DNA of 64,000 bases from Pontitalea aquivivens (GCF_046507575.1 NZ_JBKFEY010000010.1:1-64000), one strand, 5' to 3'. Positions 40,995 through 50,010 are shown, counted from the first letter of the stretch. Numbers and translations are program-made. Notes: generated by a model not told the origin, from the letters alone.

Positions 40995-42104
40995 ATGTTG
41001 AAAACGGGGCCGGTCTGGGCGGTGGGGGCGATGTCGGGCACGTCGCTGGACGGGGTCGATGCGGCGCTGGTGTTGACCGACGGGCGGCAGATCCTGGAGT
41101 TTGGCCGCCACGCCTATCGCCCCTACAGCGAGGCCGAACGGGCGGTGCTGCGCGCGGCCCTTGGGCGCTGGCCGGGCGAGGCGGGGGTGGAAGAGGCCGC
41201 CGAAGTGGTCGAGACCGCCCATGCCGAACTGCTGTCGGCCTTCCCCGAGGCCGGGCTTGTGGGCTTTCACGGCCAGACGCTGGCCCATGACCCGCAAGGC
41301 CGCCAGGGGCGGCGGCGCACACATCAGGCGGGCGATGGGGCCGTGCTGGCACGCGTCCTGGATCGGCCGGTGGTCTGGGATTTCCGCTCCAGCGATGTGG
41401 AACTGGGCGGGCAGGGCGCGCCGCTGGTGCCCTTCTTTCACTTTGCCTGCGCGCTTCGGGCAGGGCTGCGCCAGCCCGCGGTCTTCCTGAACCTGGGCGG
41501 GGTGGGCAATGTCACCTGGGTCGATCCGCGCCAGCCCGCCCCCGAGACCCCCGGCGCGGTGCTGGCCTTCGATACCGGGCCCGCCAATGCGCCGGTCAAC
41601 GATCTGATGCAGGAACGCCTTGGCCTTGATTGCGATGAAGGGGGCGCTCTGGCCTTGTCGGGGCAGGCCGATGCGGCGGTGCTGGACCGTTTTCTTGCCC
41701 ATCCCTTCTTCCTGCGGATGCCGCCCAAATCGCTGGATCGAAACGATTTCCACGATCTGCTTCGGGCGGTCGCGGCCTTGGCCGATGCCGATGCCGCAGC
41801 GACCCTGACCGCCTGCGCCGCCGCAGCCGTTGCCCGGGGGGGCGAACATTTCCCGATCCCCCCCGCCGCCGTCCATGTCGCGGGCGGGGGCCGGCTGAAC
41901 GAGGCCTTGATGGTCGAACTTGCCCGCCGTCTGCCCTGCCCGGTGGCGCCAGTCGAGGATCTGGGCCTGAACGGCGACATGCTGGAGGCGCAGGCCTTCG
42001 CCTTCCTGGCGGTCCGGGTGGCGCGCGGCCTGCCGACATCGGGGCCCGCCACCACGGGCGTTGCCGCGCATGTGGGTGGGGGAAAGATCAGCATGCCACG
42101 CTGA
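40995..42104 (+). CDS. anmK: Anhydro-N-acetylmuramic acid kinase
   Basis: Phosphorylates and opens anhydro-MurNAc during cell-wall recycling; 369 residues of the sugar kinase/actin fold: VGAMSGTSLDGVDAALV, GFHGQTLAHDP, FLNLGGVGNVTWV, FDTGPANAPVNDLM and AGGGRLNEALM. ATG 40995 follows an AGGGGAAG site. Divergent from tyrS, a common pairing. Confidence 0.95.
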   Translation: MLKTGPVWAVGAMSGTSLDGVDAALVLTDGRQILEFGRHAYRPYSEAERAVLRAALGRWPGEAGVEEAAEVVETAHAELLSAFPEAGLVGFHGQTLAHDPQGRQGRRRTHQAGDGAVLARVLDRPVVWDFRSSDVELGGQGAPLVPFFHFACALRAGLRQPAVFLNLGGVGNVTWVDPRQPAPETPGAVLAFDTGPANAPVNDLMQERLGLDCDEGGALALSGQADAAVLDRFLAHPFFLRMPPKSLDRNDFHDLLRAVAALADADAAATLTACAAAAVARGGEHFPIPPAAVHVAGGGRLNEALMVELARRLPCPVAPVEDLGLNGDMLEAQAFAFLAVRVARGLPTSGPATTGVAAHVGGGKISMPR

Positions 42105-42125
42105 TCCCTGGTCCTGCGCGTCTGG

Positions 42126-42199
42126 CTTCTTCTTGGCCCAAATACTCACGGCCCGCGGCTGGCAATCCGCGGGCCGTGAGTATTTGGGCCAAGAAGAAG
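42126..42199. repeat. Perfect 33-bp-arm palindrome from two inverted repeat cores (copy c)
   Basis: The left arm (42126-42158) and right arm (42167-42199) are exact reverse complements around an 8-base loop. Each arm contains the dispersed core GAGTATTTGGGCCAAGAAG, extended by a shared GGCCCGCGG-type block. It lies between the convergent anmK and eno genes and may act as a bidirectional terminator despite lacking a T-run. Confidence 0.95.
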
Positions 42200-42230
42200 G
42201 GGGCAAGGGCGGGCCTTGCCCCCGGCGGGC

Positions 42231-43508
42231 TTAGCCCTTCAGGATCGAGCGGCCGGCGTATTCGGCGGTTTCGCCCAGCATTTCCTCGATGCGGATCAGC
42301 TGGTTGTATTTCGCCAGCCGGTCCGATCGCGCAAGGCTGCCGGTCTTGATCTGGCCGCAGTTCGTGGCGACCGCGAGATCCGCGATGGTGGCGTCTTCCG
42401 TCTCGCCCGAGCGGTGCGACATCACGCTGGTATAGCGCGCGCGGTCTGCCATGCGGACGGCGTCCAGCGTTTCGGTCAGGGTGCCGATCTGGTTGACCTT
42501 GACCAGCAGCGAGTTGGCGCAGCCTTCCCTGATGCCGCGGGCCAGGCGCGCGGGGTTGGTCACGAACAGATCGTCACCCACCAGTTGAACCGATGCGCCC
42601 AGGCGTTCGGTCAGCAGCTTCCAGCCGGCCCAGTCATCCTCGGCGCAGCCATCCTCGATCGAGAGGATCGGGTAATCGGCGCAAAGGGCGGCCAGGTAGT
42701 CGACGTTTTCGTCGATCGACAGGGTCTTGCCCTCGCCCTTCATCTCGTACTTGCCGCCCCTGAAATATTCGGTCGAGGCGCAGTCGAGCGCCAGGCAGAT
42801 GTCGTCCCCCGGGCGGTAGCCGGCCTTTTCGATCGCGCGCAGGATGAAGTCCAGCGCGTCGCGGGCCGAGGACAGGTTCGGCGCAAAGCCGCCCTCATCA
42901 CCGACGCCGGTGGCCAGGCCCGCGGCCGACAGTTCCTTTTTCAGCGTGTGGAATACCTCGGCGCCCATGCGGACGGCCTCGCGGATGTTGCCCGCGCTGA
43001 CCGGCATGATCATGAATTCCTGGATGTCGATCGGGTTGTCGGCATGTTCGCCGCCGTTGATGATGTTCATCATCGGCACCGGCAGGATGCGCGCGTTGGT
43101 GCCGCCAACATAGCGGTAAAGCGGTTGGGTGGTGAAATCGGCTGCGGCCTTGGCGACGGCCAGCGACACGCCCAGGATCGCATTGGCGCCCAGACGCGAC
43201 TTGTTCGGGGTTCCGTCCAGTTCGATCATCATGCGGTCGATTTCAACCTGTTCGGTGACGTCCTCACCCACCAGGTTTTCGGCGATTTCGCCATTCACCG
43301 CCATCACCGCTTCCAGCACGCCCTTGCCCAGGTAGCGCGCCTTGTCGCCATCGCGCCGTTCCACCGCCTCATGCGCGCCCGTCGAGGCGCCCGAGGGCAC
43401 CGCGGCGCGGCCCAGCGTGCCGTCTTCCAGGACCACATCGACCTCGACGGTCGGGTTGCCCCGGCTGTCCAGGATTTCGCGGGCGTGGATATCGATGATC
43501 GTGCTCAT
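42231..43508 (-). CDS. eno: Enolase
   Basis: Converts 2-phosphoglycerate to phosphoenolpyruvate; 425 residues. Landmarks: IHAREILDSRGNPTVEVDV, the loop SGASTGAHEAVE, IQEFMIMP, LALDCASTEYF (metal Asp), SIEDGCAEDDW, VGDDLFVTN and SHRSGETEDATIADLAV. Ends 32 bp from the palindrome. Confidence 0.98.
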   Translation of the reverse strand: MSTIIDIHAREILDSRGNPTVEVDVVLEDGTLGRAAVPSGASTGAHEAVERRDGDKARYLGKGVLEAVMAVNGEIAENLVGEDVTEQVEIDRMMIELDGTPNKSRLGANAILGVSLAVAKAAADFTTQPLYRYVGGTNARILPVPMMNIINGGEHADNPIDIQEFMIMPVSAGNIREAVRMGAEVFHTLKKELSAAGLATGVGDEGGFAPNLSSARDALDFILRAIEKAGYRPGDDICLALDCASTEYFRGGKYEMKGEGKTLSIDENVDYLAALCADYPILSIEDGCAEDDWAGWKLLTERLGASVQLVGDDLFVTNPARLARGIREGCANSLLVKVNQIGTLTETLDAVRMADRARYTSVMSHRSGETEDATIADLAVATNCGQIKTGSLARSDRLAKYNQLIRIEEMLGETAEYAGRSILKG

Positions 43509-43597
43509 GGCTCGGGTCCCTTCGGGTGTGTTCCGTTGGCCGCTCTATAGCCCGGGGTTTATTCCACGGGAAGGGTGTGGTGGCGATAACGGCGGTG

Positions 43598-44461
43598 TTA
43601 GCGACGCAACCGCGCCTCACGCAGCAGGGTGTAAAGCCCCGAGGCCACGATCACCGCGCCGCCCAGCAGCGTTGCCGCATCGACGGCTTCGTCAAAGACC
43701 AGCCAGCCGATGATCAGCGCAAAGACCAGCCGGGTATAGCGGAAGGGGGTGATCACCGCGACCTCGCCCAGCCGCATCGCGGCGATCAGCGCGTAATAGC
43801 CGGCCGTGCCCGCCACCAGCGCCCCCGCGATCCGGGCCCATTCGACCGCATCGGGTGCCACCAGCGGCGTGCCCGCCACCCAGGCCAGGATCAGCCCTGC
43901 CGGCACCAGAACGCCAAAGCCATAGGTCGCCAGCTGCAGCGAGGTGATGGCGCCGGGCACGCGGCGGGTGGCCACATCGCGCCCCGCCAGCCCCAGCACC
44001 GCCACCACGGCAAACAGCGAATGTGCCGAAAACCCCTCGGTCCCCGGGCGGATCACGATCAGCACACCCACGAACCCCACCGCGATCGCCGACCAGCGCC
44101 GCCAGCCGACCGTTTCGCCCAGGAAAAGCGCCGCGCCCAGCGTCACCGCCAGCGGCGTCGCCTGCAGGATCGCCGAGGCCTGCGCCAGCGGTGTGAAGAC
44201 GACGGCCGAGATGAAGGCGATGGTGCCCACCAGTTCGCCCAGATTGCGCAGGATCACCGATCCCGCGATCAGATCGCGGCTGATCAGCCGCTCGCCGCGG
44301 GCGCGCGCGAAGGCGGCATAGATGATCGCCCCGCCCGCGCCCAGCAGCGCCAGGATCTCGCCCACGGGCAGGCGCGCGGACATGGACTTGACGAACATGT
44401 CCTCGATGGCAAATCCGGCCATCGCCGCCACCATCAACAGGCTGCCGCGCAGGTTTTCCAT
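43598..44461 (-). CDS. DMT-superfamily transporter (EamA family)
   Basis: A 287-residue inner-membrane protein with ten predicted helices in two EamA repeats, e.g. GSLLMVAAMAGFAIEDMFVKSM and LATYGFGVLVPAGLILAWVAG, with RYTRLVFALIIGWLVFDE near the end. Substrate unknown; relatives export metabolites or amino acids. About 100 bp upstream lies the striking CACAATT-C9 repeat, which on this strand is G-rich. The start ATG 44461 has only a weak site. Confidence 0.85.
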   Translation of the reverse strand: MENLRGSLLMVAAMAGFAIEDMFVKSMSARLPVGEILALLGAGGAIIYAAFARARGERLISRDLIAGSVILRNLGELVGTIAFISAVVFTPLAQASAILQATPLAVTLGAALFLGETVGWRRWSAIAVGFVGVLIVIRPGTEGFSAHSLFAVVAVLGLAGRDVATRRVPGAITSLQLATYGFGVLVPAGLILAWVAGTPLVAPDAVEWARIAGALVAGTAGYYALIAAMRLGEVAVITPFRYTRLVFALIIGWLVFDEAVDAATLLGGAVIVASGLYTLLREARLRR

Positions 44462-44559
44462 GATCTGTTCCGAACCGCCTTTTTCCCTGCGGTCAAATCC
44501 CGCGCGGGCAGGCTTTAGCGCGCGGCGGGGGGCGGCGTAAAGCGCGCGATTGTGTGGGC

Positions 44560-44652
44560 CACAATTCCCCCCCCCCACAATTCCCCCCCCCCACAATTCC
44601 CCCCCCCCACAATTCCCCCCCCCCACAATTCCCCCCCCCACAATTCCCCCCC
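44560..44652. repeat. CACAATT-C9 tandem repeat (six units, G-quadruplex-prone)
   Basis: Six head-to-tail units of CACAATTCCCCCCCCC (four exact 16-bp units, then 15 and 14 bp with 8 and 7 C's). The minus strand, which is the transcribed sense of both neighbours, reads as six G-runs of 7-10 spaced by AATTGTG, well suited to G-quadruplex formation and slippage. It lies 12 bp after the EEP hydrolase stop and about 100 bp before the DMT transporter start. Confidence 0.97.
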
Positions 44653-44664
44653 GTTGCGCGTCCG

Positions 44665-45366
44665 TCAGCCGCGCAGCCCCGCGACATCGGCCCAAAGCGG
44701 CAGATGATCCGAAGCGTGGCGCGACAGCGGCGTGTCCAGCACGCCCGCCCGCACCACCTGCAGCCCCGGCCCCAGCACCAGCCGGTCCAGATGGCCAAAG
44801 GGTGCGCGGGCGGGGAAGGTGGGGGCGGGGGCGTGAACGGCAAAGCCCGCCAGCGGTTCAAAGCCACGCTTGCGCGACCATTCGTTGAAATCGCCGATCG
44901 CCAGCGCCGGGCGCGGCGCCGCCGCCGCCAGATATTCGCCGATCCTGTGCAGTTGCGCGCGCCGGTCCACCCGCCGCAGCCCCAGATGCGCCGCAACCAG
45001 CCGGAACGGCGGCAGGCCCGCCTCGGAGACCTCAAGGGCCAATGCGCCGCGCGGCTCCAGCCCCGGCAAGGTGATGGGATGCACCTGCGAGACCCGCAGC
45101 CCCCGCCGTGCCAGCACCGTCTGGCCATGCCAGCCCAGGCTGTTGGGGCCGGTGCGGTCAAAGGGGACCACCTCGAAATCGGTTTCCTCTTCGATCATGC
45201 GCGGCGGCAGGGCGGCGGGGCGATGGCCCATCCGCAGGTCGACCTCTTGCAGGGCGACGATATCGGCCGACAGCGCGTTGATCACCGCCACCGCGCGATG
45301 CGGATCGCGCAGCCCGTCCGAGCCCACGCATTTATGCACATTGTAAGACGCGATGCGGATGGTCAT
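44665..45366 (-). CDS. Endonuclease/exonuclease/phosphatase (EEP) family hydrolase
   Basis: A 233-residue EEP-fold protein: IRIASYNVHKCVG, ADIVALQEVDLRMG (catalytic Glu), VAAHLGLRRVDRRAQL, IGDFNEW (Asp-x-Asn) and the final RHASDHLPLWADV. Substrate may be DNA, RNA or a phospholipid; the family does not tell. It diverges from a membrane protein gene with little room between. Confidence 0.88.
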   Translation of the reverse strand: MTIRIASYNVHKCVGSDGLRDPHRAVAVINALSADIVALQEVDLRMGHRPAALPPRMIEEETDFEVVPFDRTGPNSLGWHGQTVLARRGLRVSQVHPITLPGLEPRGALALEVSEAGLPPFRLVAAHLGLRRVDRRAQLHRIGEYLAAAAPRPALAIGDFNEWSRKRGFEPLAGFAVHAPAPTFPARAPFGHLDRLVLGPGLQVVRAGVLDTPLSRHASDHLPLWADVAGLRG

Positions 45367-45446
45367 GTTGCAGATATGGGGGGATCATGCGCGCGAATGC
45401 AGTGCCAAAATGCATCCCCGCGATCAACTTGGTGTGGATGGGGATG

Positions 45447-46100
45447 ATGAAGGATCACTGGCAGCGGGTGCGGGCGCAGCCCCTGGCGATCCAGATGATC
45501 TGGGCGGCGCTGGCGGTGGAGTTCCTGGTGGCGCTGTGGGAACGCCAATGGCCGCTGGCGGGGGTTGCCACGATTACCGCGGCGCTGACGCTGGCGCCGA
45601 TCTATCTGTCCTCACGCATGGGGCTGCGGCTGCCCACCGCCTTTCTGGTGGGGATCACGCTGTTCATCTTTGCCACGATCTTTCTGGGCGAGGCCTTTGA
45701 TTTCTATAACAGATACTGGTGGTGGGATGTGGTTTTGCACGGCGGCTCGGCGCTTGGCTTCGGGATGCTGGGGTTCCTCTTTGCCTTCATGCTGTTCGAG
45801 GGCGACCGCTTTGCCGCCCCCGCCTGGGCGCTGGCGCTGATCGGCTTTACCATCGCGGTCACGATCGGCGCCCTGTGGGAAATCTTCGAATTCGGCATGG
45901 ATCAGATCTTTGGCCTGAACATGCAGAAATCGGGGCTGGTGGACACGATGGGCGACCTGATCGTCGACGTGATCGGCGCCAGCATCGGCGCGCTGGCGGG
46001 CTTTGCCTGGCTGAAGGGGCGGCAACTGGGCGGCTTTACCGGGGTGTTTGGCGATTTCGTCGCGCGCAACCGGCGCTGGTTCCGCAAGCACCGCGACTGA
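45447..46100 (+). CDS. DUF2238-type membrane protein
   Basis: About 217 residues with six predicted membrane helices, e.g. AIQMIWAALAVEFLVALW, LPTAFLVGITLFIFATIFLGEAFDFYNRYWWWDVVLHGG and AWALALIGFTIAVTIGALWEIFEF; the conserved WWDxxLH...G and WEIxE motifs are typical of the DUF2238/YjdF group, function unknown. ATG 45447 (MKDHW) is preferred; ATG 45387 would leave only 20 bp to the divergent EEP start. Its TGA is directly followed by the selO stop on the other strand (TGATCA), with no terminator between. Confidence 0.78.
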   Translation: MKDHWQRVRAQPLAIQMIWAALAVEFLVALWERQWPLAGVATITAALTLAPIYLSSRMGLRLPTAFLVGITLFIFATIFLGEAFDFYNRYWWWDVVLHGGSALGFGMLGFLFAFMLFEGDRFAAPAWALALIGFTIAVTIGALWEIFEFGMDQIFGLNMQKSGLVDTMGDLIVDVIGASIGALAGFAWLKGRQLGGFTGVFGDFVARNRRWFRKHRD

Positions 46101-47522
46101 TCAGGTGCCGCAAAAGGTGCGGTGGACGATCTGGTCGGGCCGCGGCGCCAGGCTGTAATCGGCCAGGGCCGGATCGTCCTCAAAGGGCCGGGCCAGCGCC
46201 GCGTTCAGGCGGTGGAAGGGGGCCAGATCACCTGCGACCGCGGCCTGGATCGCCTCTTCCACGCGGTGGTTGCGCGGGATGCGGGCGGGATTGGCCGCGG
46301 CCATCACCGCGCGCGGATCGGCCTCTTGCGCAAGCCGGTCGCGCCACAGACCGGCCCACTGGTCAAAGGCATCGGGTTCCGCGAATTCCGCGCGCGCCGT
46401 ACCATCCAAAAGGCCGCGGAAGGTGCGGGTGAAATCGGCCCGCAGCAGCGCCATGCGCGACAAAAGCGTCTCGATCAGGTCCAGATCGGCCCCGGTGGCG
46501 GCGGCAATCCCGATCTTGGCGCCAAAGCGCGCCAGCCATTCGGCCTGGAAGGCGGGGCCAAAGCCATGAACCGCCTCGGTCGCGGCTTCGATCGCGGCCT
46601 CGCGTTCGCCCATCAGCGGCAACAGGCAGGTGGCGAATTGCGCCAGATTCCAGGCCCCGATCTGCGGCTGGTTGGCATAGGCATACCGCCCCCCCCGGTC
46701 GATCGAGGAAAAGACGCGGCCCGGGTGATAGGCATCCATGAAGGCACAGGGACCATAGTCGATGGTTTCCCCCGACAGCGCCATGTTGTCGGTGTTCATC
46801 ACCCCGTGGATGAAACCAGACGACATCCAGCCCGCAATCAGCCGCGCCTGCGCCGCCACCACCGCGCGCAGCAGGCCCAAGGGGCCATCAGCTTGCGGGT
46901 AATGGCGTTTTATCATGTGGTTGCACAACGCCCTTAAACCATCTTCATCGTTCCGCGCAGCGAAATACTGAAACGTGCCCACCCGGATATGACTGGCCGC
47001 GATCCGCGCCAGAACCGCACCCGGCATCGCGTCCGTCCCGCGCAGGACCGGCTCGCCGGTGGTGACCGCGGCCAGCGCGCGCGTGGTGGGCAGCCCCAGC
47101 GCCGCCATCGCCTCGGACATGACATATTCGCGGATCACCGGCCCCAGCCAGGCCCGCCCGTCGCCGCCGCGCGAAAACGGTGTGCGCCCCGCGCCTTTCA
47201 GTTGCAGATCGAACCGGGCGCCATCGGGGGCCACGATCTCGCCCAGCAGGATCGCGCGGCCATCACCCAGCTGCGGCACCCAGCCGCCGAACTGATGCCC
47301 GGCATAGGCCTGCGCCAGGGGCTCGGCGCCCTGGGGCACGGCATTGCCCGCCAGCATCGCCACGCCCGCGGGGCTTTCCAGCCAGCCGGCATCCAGCCCC
47401 AGCCGCGAAGCCAGGGCCCGGTTCACCGCGACAAGCCCTGGCGCTGCCACCGGCACCGGGGCTTGTCGGGCATAAAACCGGCCCGGCAGGCGGGCATAGC
47501 TGTTGTCAAAGCGCAGCGTCAT
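46101..47522 (-). CDS. selO: Protein adenylyltransferase SelO
   Basis: A pseudokinase that transfers AMP to redox proteins. The 473 residues contain AQAYAGHQFGGWVPQLGDGRAILLGE, DLQLKGAGRTPFSRGGDGRAWLGP, HIRVGTFQYFAARND and the metal-binding HGVMNTDNMALSGETIDYGPCAFMD. ATG 47522 has AAGGAGAAGG upstream. Stops immediately against the membrane protein gene. Confidence 0.95.
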   Translation of the reverse strand: MTLRFDNSYARLPGRFYARQAPVPVAAPGLVAVNRALASRLGLDAGWLESPAGVAMLAGNAVPQGAEPLAQAYAGHQFGGWVPQLGDGRAILLGEIVAPDGARFDLQLKGAGRTPFSRGGDGRAWLGPVIREYVMSEAMAALGLPTTRALAAVTTGEPVLRGTDAMPGAVLARIAASHIRVGTFQYFAARNDEDGLRALCNHMIKRHYPQADGPLGLLRAVVAAQARLIAGWMSSGFIHGVMNTDNMALSGETIDYGPCAFMDAYHPGRVFSSIDRGGRYAYANQPQIGAWNLAQFATCLLPLMGEREAAIEAATEAVHGFGPAFQAEWLARFGAKIGIAAATGADLDLIETLLSRMALLRADFTRTFRGLLDGTARAEFAEPDAFDQWAGLWRDRLAQEADPRAVMAAANPARIPRNHRVEEAIQAAVAGDLAPFHRLNAALARPFEDDPALADYSLAPRPDQIVHRTFCGT

Positions 47523-47594
47523 CACCTTCTCCTTGCCCCGGATATAGGCCGCGTCGCCCCCGTCGCAAGGTGGCGCCTGTGGCGGGCCGGGCCT

Positions 47595-47645
47595 GAGTAT
47601 TTTTGCCAAGAAGAAACATGCGGCTTCTTCTTGGTCCAAATACTC
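47595..47645. repeat. Inverted pair of dispersed repeat cores (copy d)
   Basis: GAGTATTTTTGCCAAGAAGAA and, after an 8-base loop, CTTCTTCTTGGTCCAAATACTC. The arms pair imperfectly. It lies in the 165-bp gap between selO and the nucleoside hydrolase gene. Confidence 0.85.
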
Positions 47646-47687
47646 CCCCGCCGGAGGCGTCCCGCAGCCGGCACGGGCGCGCGGGAT

Positions 47688-48629
47688 TCAAAGCCGGGCG
47701 ATCCGGTCGGTCAGCAGCGCATAAAAGCCTTCGGCATCGACGCTGCCCATGAACATCGCATTGGTCGGCCGGTCGGTGACGCGCCACCAGTCGGTCACCG
47801 TCATGCCTCGGGTGAGGTCGGACCGCGTCTCGATTTCCACATTCACATGGCGGCCCTCGAACAGGTCGGGGCGCAACAGATAGGCGATGACGCAGGGGTC
47901 ATGCAGCGGTGCGCCCTGGCTGCCGTATTTCGCCATGTCGTAGCGTTCGAAGAAATCGGTCCAGCTGGCGACCGCATGGCCGACACGGGTGCCAAGCGCG
48001 CGGAAGGCCTCGACCCGGGGGCGGGTGGTCAGCACCTTGTGGGTCACATCCAGCGCCATCACCACCAGCGGCACGCCGGATCCGAACACGATGTCCGCGG
48101 CTTCGGGGTCGACATAGATGTTGAATTCGGCGGCGGGGGTGACGTTGCCCACCTCGAAACAGGCGCCGCCCATCAGCACGATTTCGGCCACGCGGGGGAT
48201 GATGTCGGGCGCGCGGGTGAAGGCGGTGGCGATATTGGTCAGGGGCCCCAGCGGGCAGAGCGTGACCGCGCCCTCGGGCAGGGCGCGCAGCGTGTCGATG
48301 ATGAAATCGACCGCGTGCTGATCCTGCAGCGGCATGGTGGGATCAGGCAGGACGATGCCGTCGAGGCCGGTCTTGCCATGCACATATTCCGCCGTCACCA
48401 GCTGGCGCGTCATCGGCGCCGCGCATCCCGAAAAGACCCGGATGTCGGGTCGGCCCGCCAGTTCGCAGACCACGCGGGCGTTGCGCGCGGTCAGCTGCAA
48501 CGGCACGTTGCCCGCCACCGCCGTGATGCCCAGCACCTCAAGGTCCGGGCTGGCCAGCGCCAGCAGGATCGCCACGGCATCGTCCTGGCCGGGGTCGGTG
48601 TCGATGATGATCTTGCGCGGCGCGGTCAT
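47688..48629 (-). CDS. Inosine-uridine preferring nucleoside hydrolase
   Basis: Hydrolyses ribonucleosides to base and ribose; 313 residues. The calcium-binding IIIDTDPGQDDAVAILLA at the N-terminus and VLMGGACFEVGNVTPAAEFNIYVDPEAADIV in the middle are the family signatures, with HDPCVIAYLL near the C-terminus. AGGAGAG precedes ATG 48629. Confidence 0.94.
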   Translation of the reverse strand: MTAPRKIIIDTDPGQDDAVAILLALASPDLEVLGITAVAGNVPLQLTARNARVVCELAGRPDIRVFSGCAAPMTRQLVTAEYVHGKTGLDGIVLPDPTMPLQDQHAVDFIIDTLRALPEGAVTLCPLGPLTNIATAFTRAPDIIPRVAEIVLMGGACFEVGNVTPAAEFNIYVDPEAADIVFGSGVPLVVMALDVTHKVLTTRPRVEAFRALGTRVGHAVASWTDFFERYDMAKYGSQGAPLHDPCVIAYLLRPDLFEGRHVNVEIETRSDLTRGMTVTDWWRVTDRPTNAMFMGSVDAEGFYALLTDRIARL

Positions 48630-48694
48630 GGGCTCTCCTGATGGTTTGCGGCACAGTGGCTTGGCCGGTCGTCCTTGTCCAGATCGCCCAAAGC

Positions 48695-48722
48695 GAAAGC
48701 CCCGGCGGGGGCCGGGGCTTTC
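48695..48722. terminator. Terminator downstream of the iron-type binding protein gene
   Basis: GAAAGCCCCGGC/GCCGGGGCTTTC stem with a GGGG loop, located just after the stop at 48740 on the minus strand. Confidence 0.82.
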
Positions 48723-48739
48723 GGGTGCCCGCACCGGGG

Positions 48740-49744
48740 TCAGCCGTCGAAATTGACCTCTTCGATCAGCTTCAGCGCGGCGGGGCGCAGCCGGGCGACC
48801 TCGGCCAGGGGCAGGGTGTCGGCGGTGAAGTCGCCCCAGCTGGCGACCAGATCCGAGCGTTTCACGCCCTCTTTCAGCGGGAATTCGTGGTTGCTTTCGG
48901 CATAGATCGCCTGCGCGGCATCCGAGGCCAGGAATTCCATCAGTTTCAGCGCGGCCGCCTTGTTCGGGGCCGCGGTCGTCATCGCCACGCCCGAGACGTT
49001 CAGATGCGTGCCCGTGCCGTCAAAGACCGGGAAGACGATGTGCACGCTGTCGGCCCATTCCTTCTGTTCGGGGTCGGCCAGCATCTGGCCCATGTAATAG
49101 GTGTTGCCCAGGCTGATGTCGCATTCGCCCGACCAGATCGACTTCACCTGGCCGCGGTCATTGCCCTCGGGCTTTTTCGCAAGGTTGGCCTTGACGCCTT
49201 CCAGCCAGGCGCGGGTATCCGCCTCGCCGTGATGGGCCAGATGGGCGGCGGTCAGGGCGACGTTATAGTCACTGGTGAAGGGGCGGGTGCAGATCCGGCC
49301 CTTCCATTTCGGATCGGCCAGGTCTTCGTAGCTGGTCACTTCGCCCTCGGCGACGCGGTCCTTGCTGGCATAGACGATGCGCGCGCGCGAGGTCAGGCCA
49401 TACCAATGGCCCGCCGGATCGCGGAATTCGGCAGGGATCGCGGCTTCGAGCGCGGGCGAGGCGACGGGCTGGGTCACGCCCGCCCCGACCACCTGCTGCA
49501 GGCGCGCGATGTCGACGGTCATCACCAGATCGGCCGGGCTGCGCGTGCCCTCGGCCTGCAGGCGTTCGACCATGCCCTTGTCCACGAAGGCCACATTGAC
49601 GGCGATTCCGGTTTCCCGGGTGAAGGCGTCAAACAGCGGCTGGACCAGTTCGGGCTGGCGGTGGGAATAGACGTTCACTTCCTCGGCCAGCGCGGGCAGG
49701 GCGATCAGGGCGGTGGTGAGGGTCAGGGCGAATCGCGCGGTCAT
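48740..49744 (-). CDS. Fe(3+)-type ABC transporter substrate-binding protein (orphan)
   Basis: A 334-residue periplasmic protein: signal peptide FALTLTTALIALPALAEE, then EVNVYSHRQPELVQPLFDAFTRETGIAVNV, SPADLVMTVDIARLQ and GNTYYMGQML, as in FbpA/FutA iron-binding proteins. No permease or ATPase gene is adjacent, so it must work with a system elsewhere. A promoter TTGACC-N17-TTTACA (49803-49775) lies upstream, overlapping a TGATCGGGTCA motif that could be a regulator site. Confidence 0.88.
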   Translation of the reverse strand: MTARFALTLTTALIALPALAEEVNVYSHRQPELVQPLFDAFTRETGIAVNVAFVDKGMVERLQAEGTRSPADLVMTVDIARLQQVVGAGVTQPVASPALEAAIPAEFRDPAGHWYGLTSRARIVYASKDRVAEGEVTSYEDLADPKWKGRICTRPFTSDYNVALTAAHLAHHGEADTRAWLEGVKANLAKKPEGNDRGQVKSIWSGECDISLGNTYYMGQMLADPEQKEWADSVHIVFPVFDGTGTHLNVSGVAMTTAAPNKAAALKLMEFLASDAAQAIYAESNHEFPLKEGVKRSDLVASWGDFTADTLPLAEVARLRPAALKLIEEVNFDG

Positions 49745-49774
49745 GGGTGACTCCTTTGGTCGGGATATGGCCTG

Positions 49775-49803
49775 TGTAAACCTGACAAAACTGATCGGGT
49801 CAA
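49775..49803 (-). promoter_or_regulatory. Probable promoter of the iron-type binding protein gene
   Basis: On the minus strand TTGACC (49803-49798), 17 bases, TTTACA (49780-49775), about 30 bases before the ATG. The -35 overlaps TGATCGGGTCA, a TGA-N5-TCA imperfect palindrome. Confidence 0.55.
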
Positions 49804-49836
49804 TACCTGATCGAAAAAATCGGGTTTGTGGCGGGC

Positions 49837-49914
49837 GGGGCCGGGGGGCTGTCTGCCCCCTCTTGGCGCGATGCGCCAATTCACCCCCCGAGGATATTTG
49901 CGCAAAGCCGAAGA
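49837..49914 (+). repeat. Dispersed intergenic repeat (copy e)
   Basis: GGGGGC-TGTCT-GCCCCC hairpin, TTGGCGCGATGCGCCAA hairpin, and core GAGGATATTTGCGCAAAGCCGAAG (49890-49913). Almost the same as copy f at 55352. Confidence 0.85.
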
Positions 49915-50010
49915 GGCATGGGGGTGTGACAGTGCGCCGCATCGAAAAGACATATTAAAAAAGTCAGGAATTGTGCGCGCCATTATGCACACCCTTGAAA
50001 GGAGACCCCG

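Noticed and set aside
44560..44652. CRISPR-like array of regularly spaced CACAATT units
   Set aside because: The spacing sequence is only a C-run identical in each unit, there are no unique spacers, and no cas genes are near.
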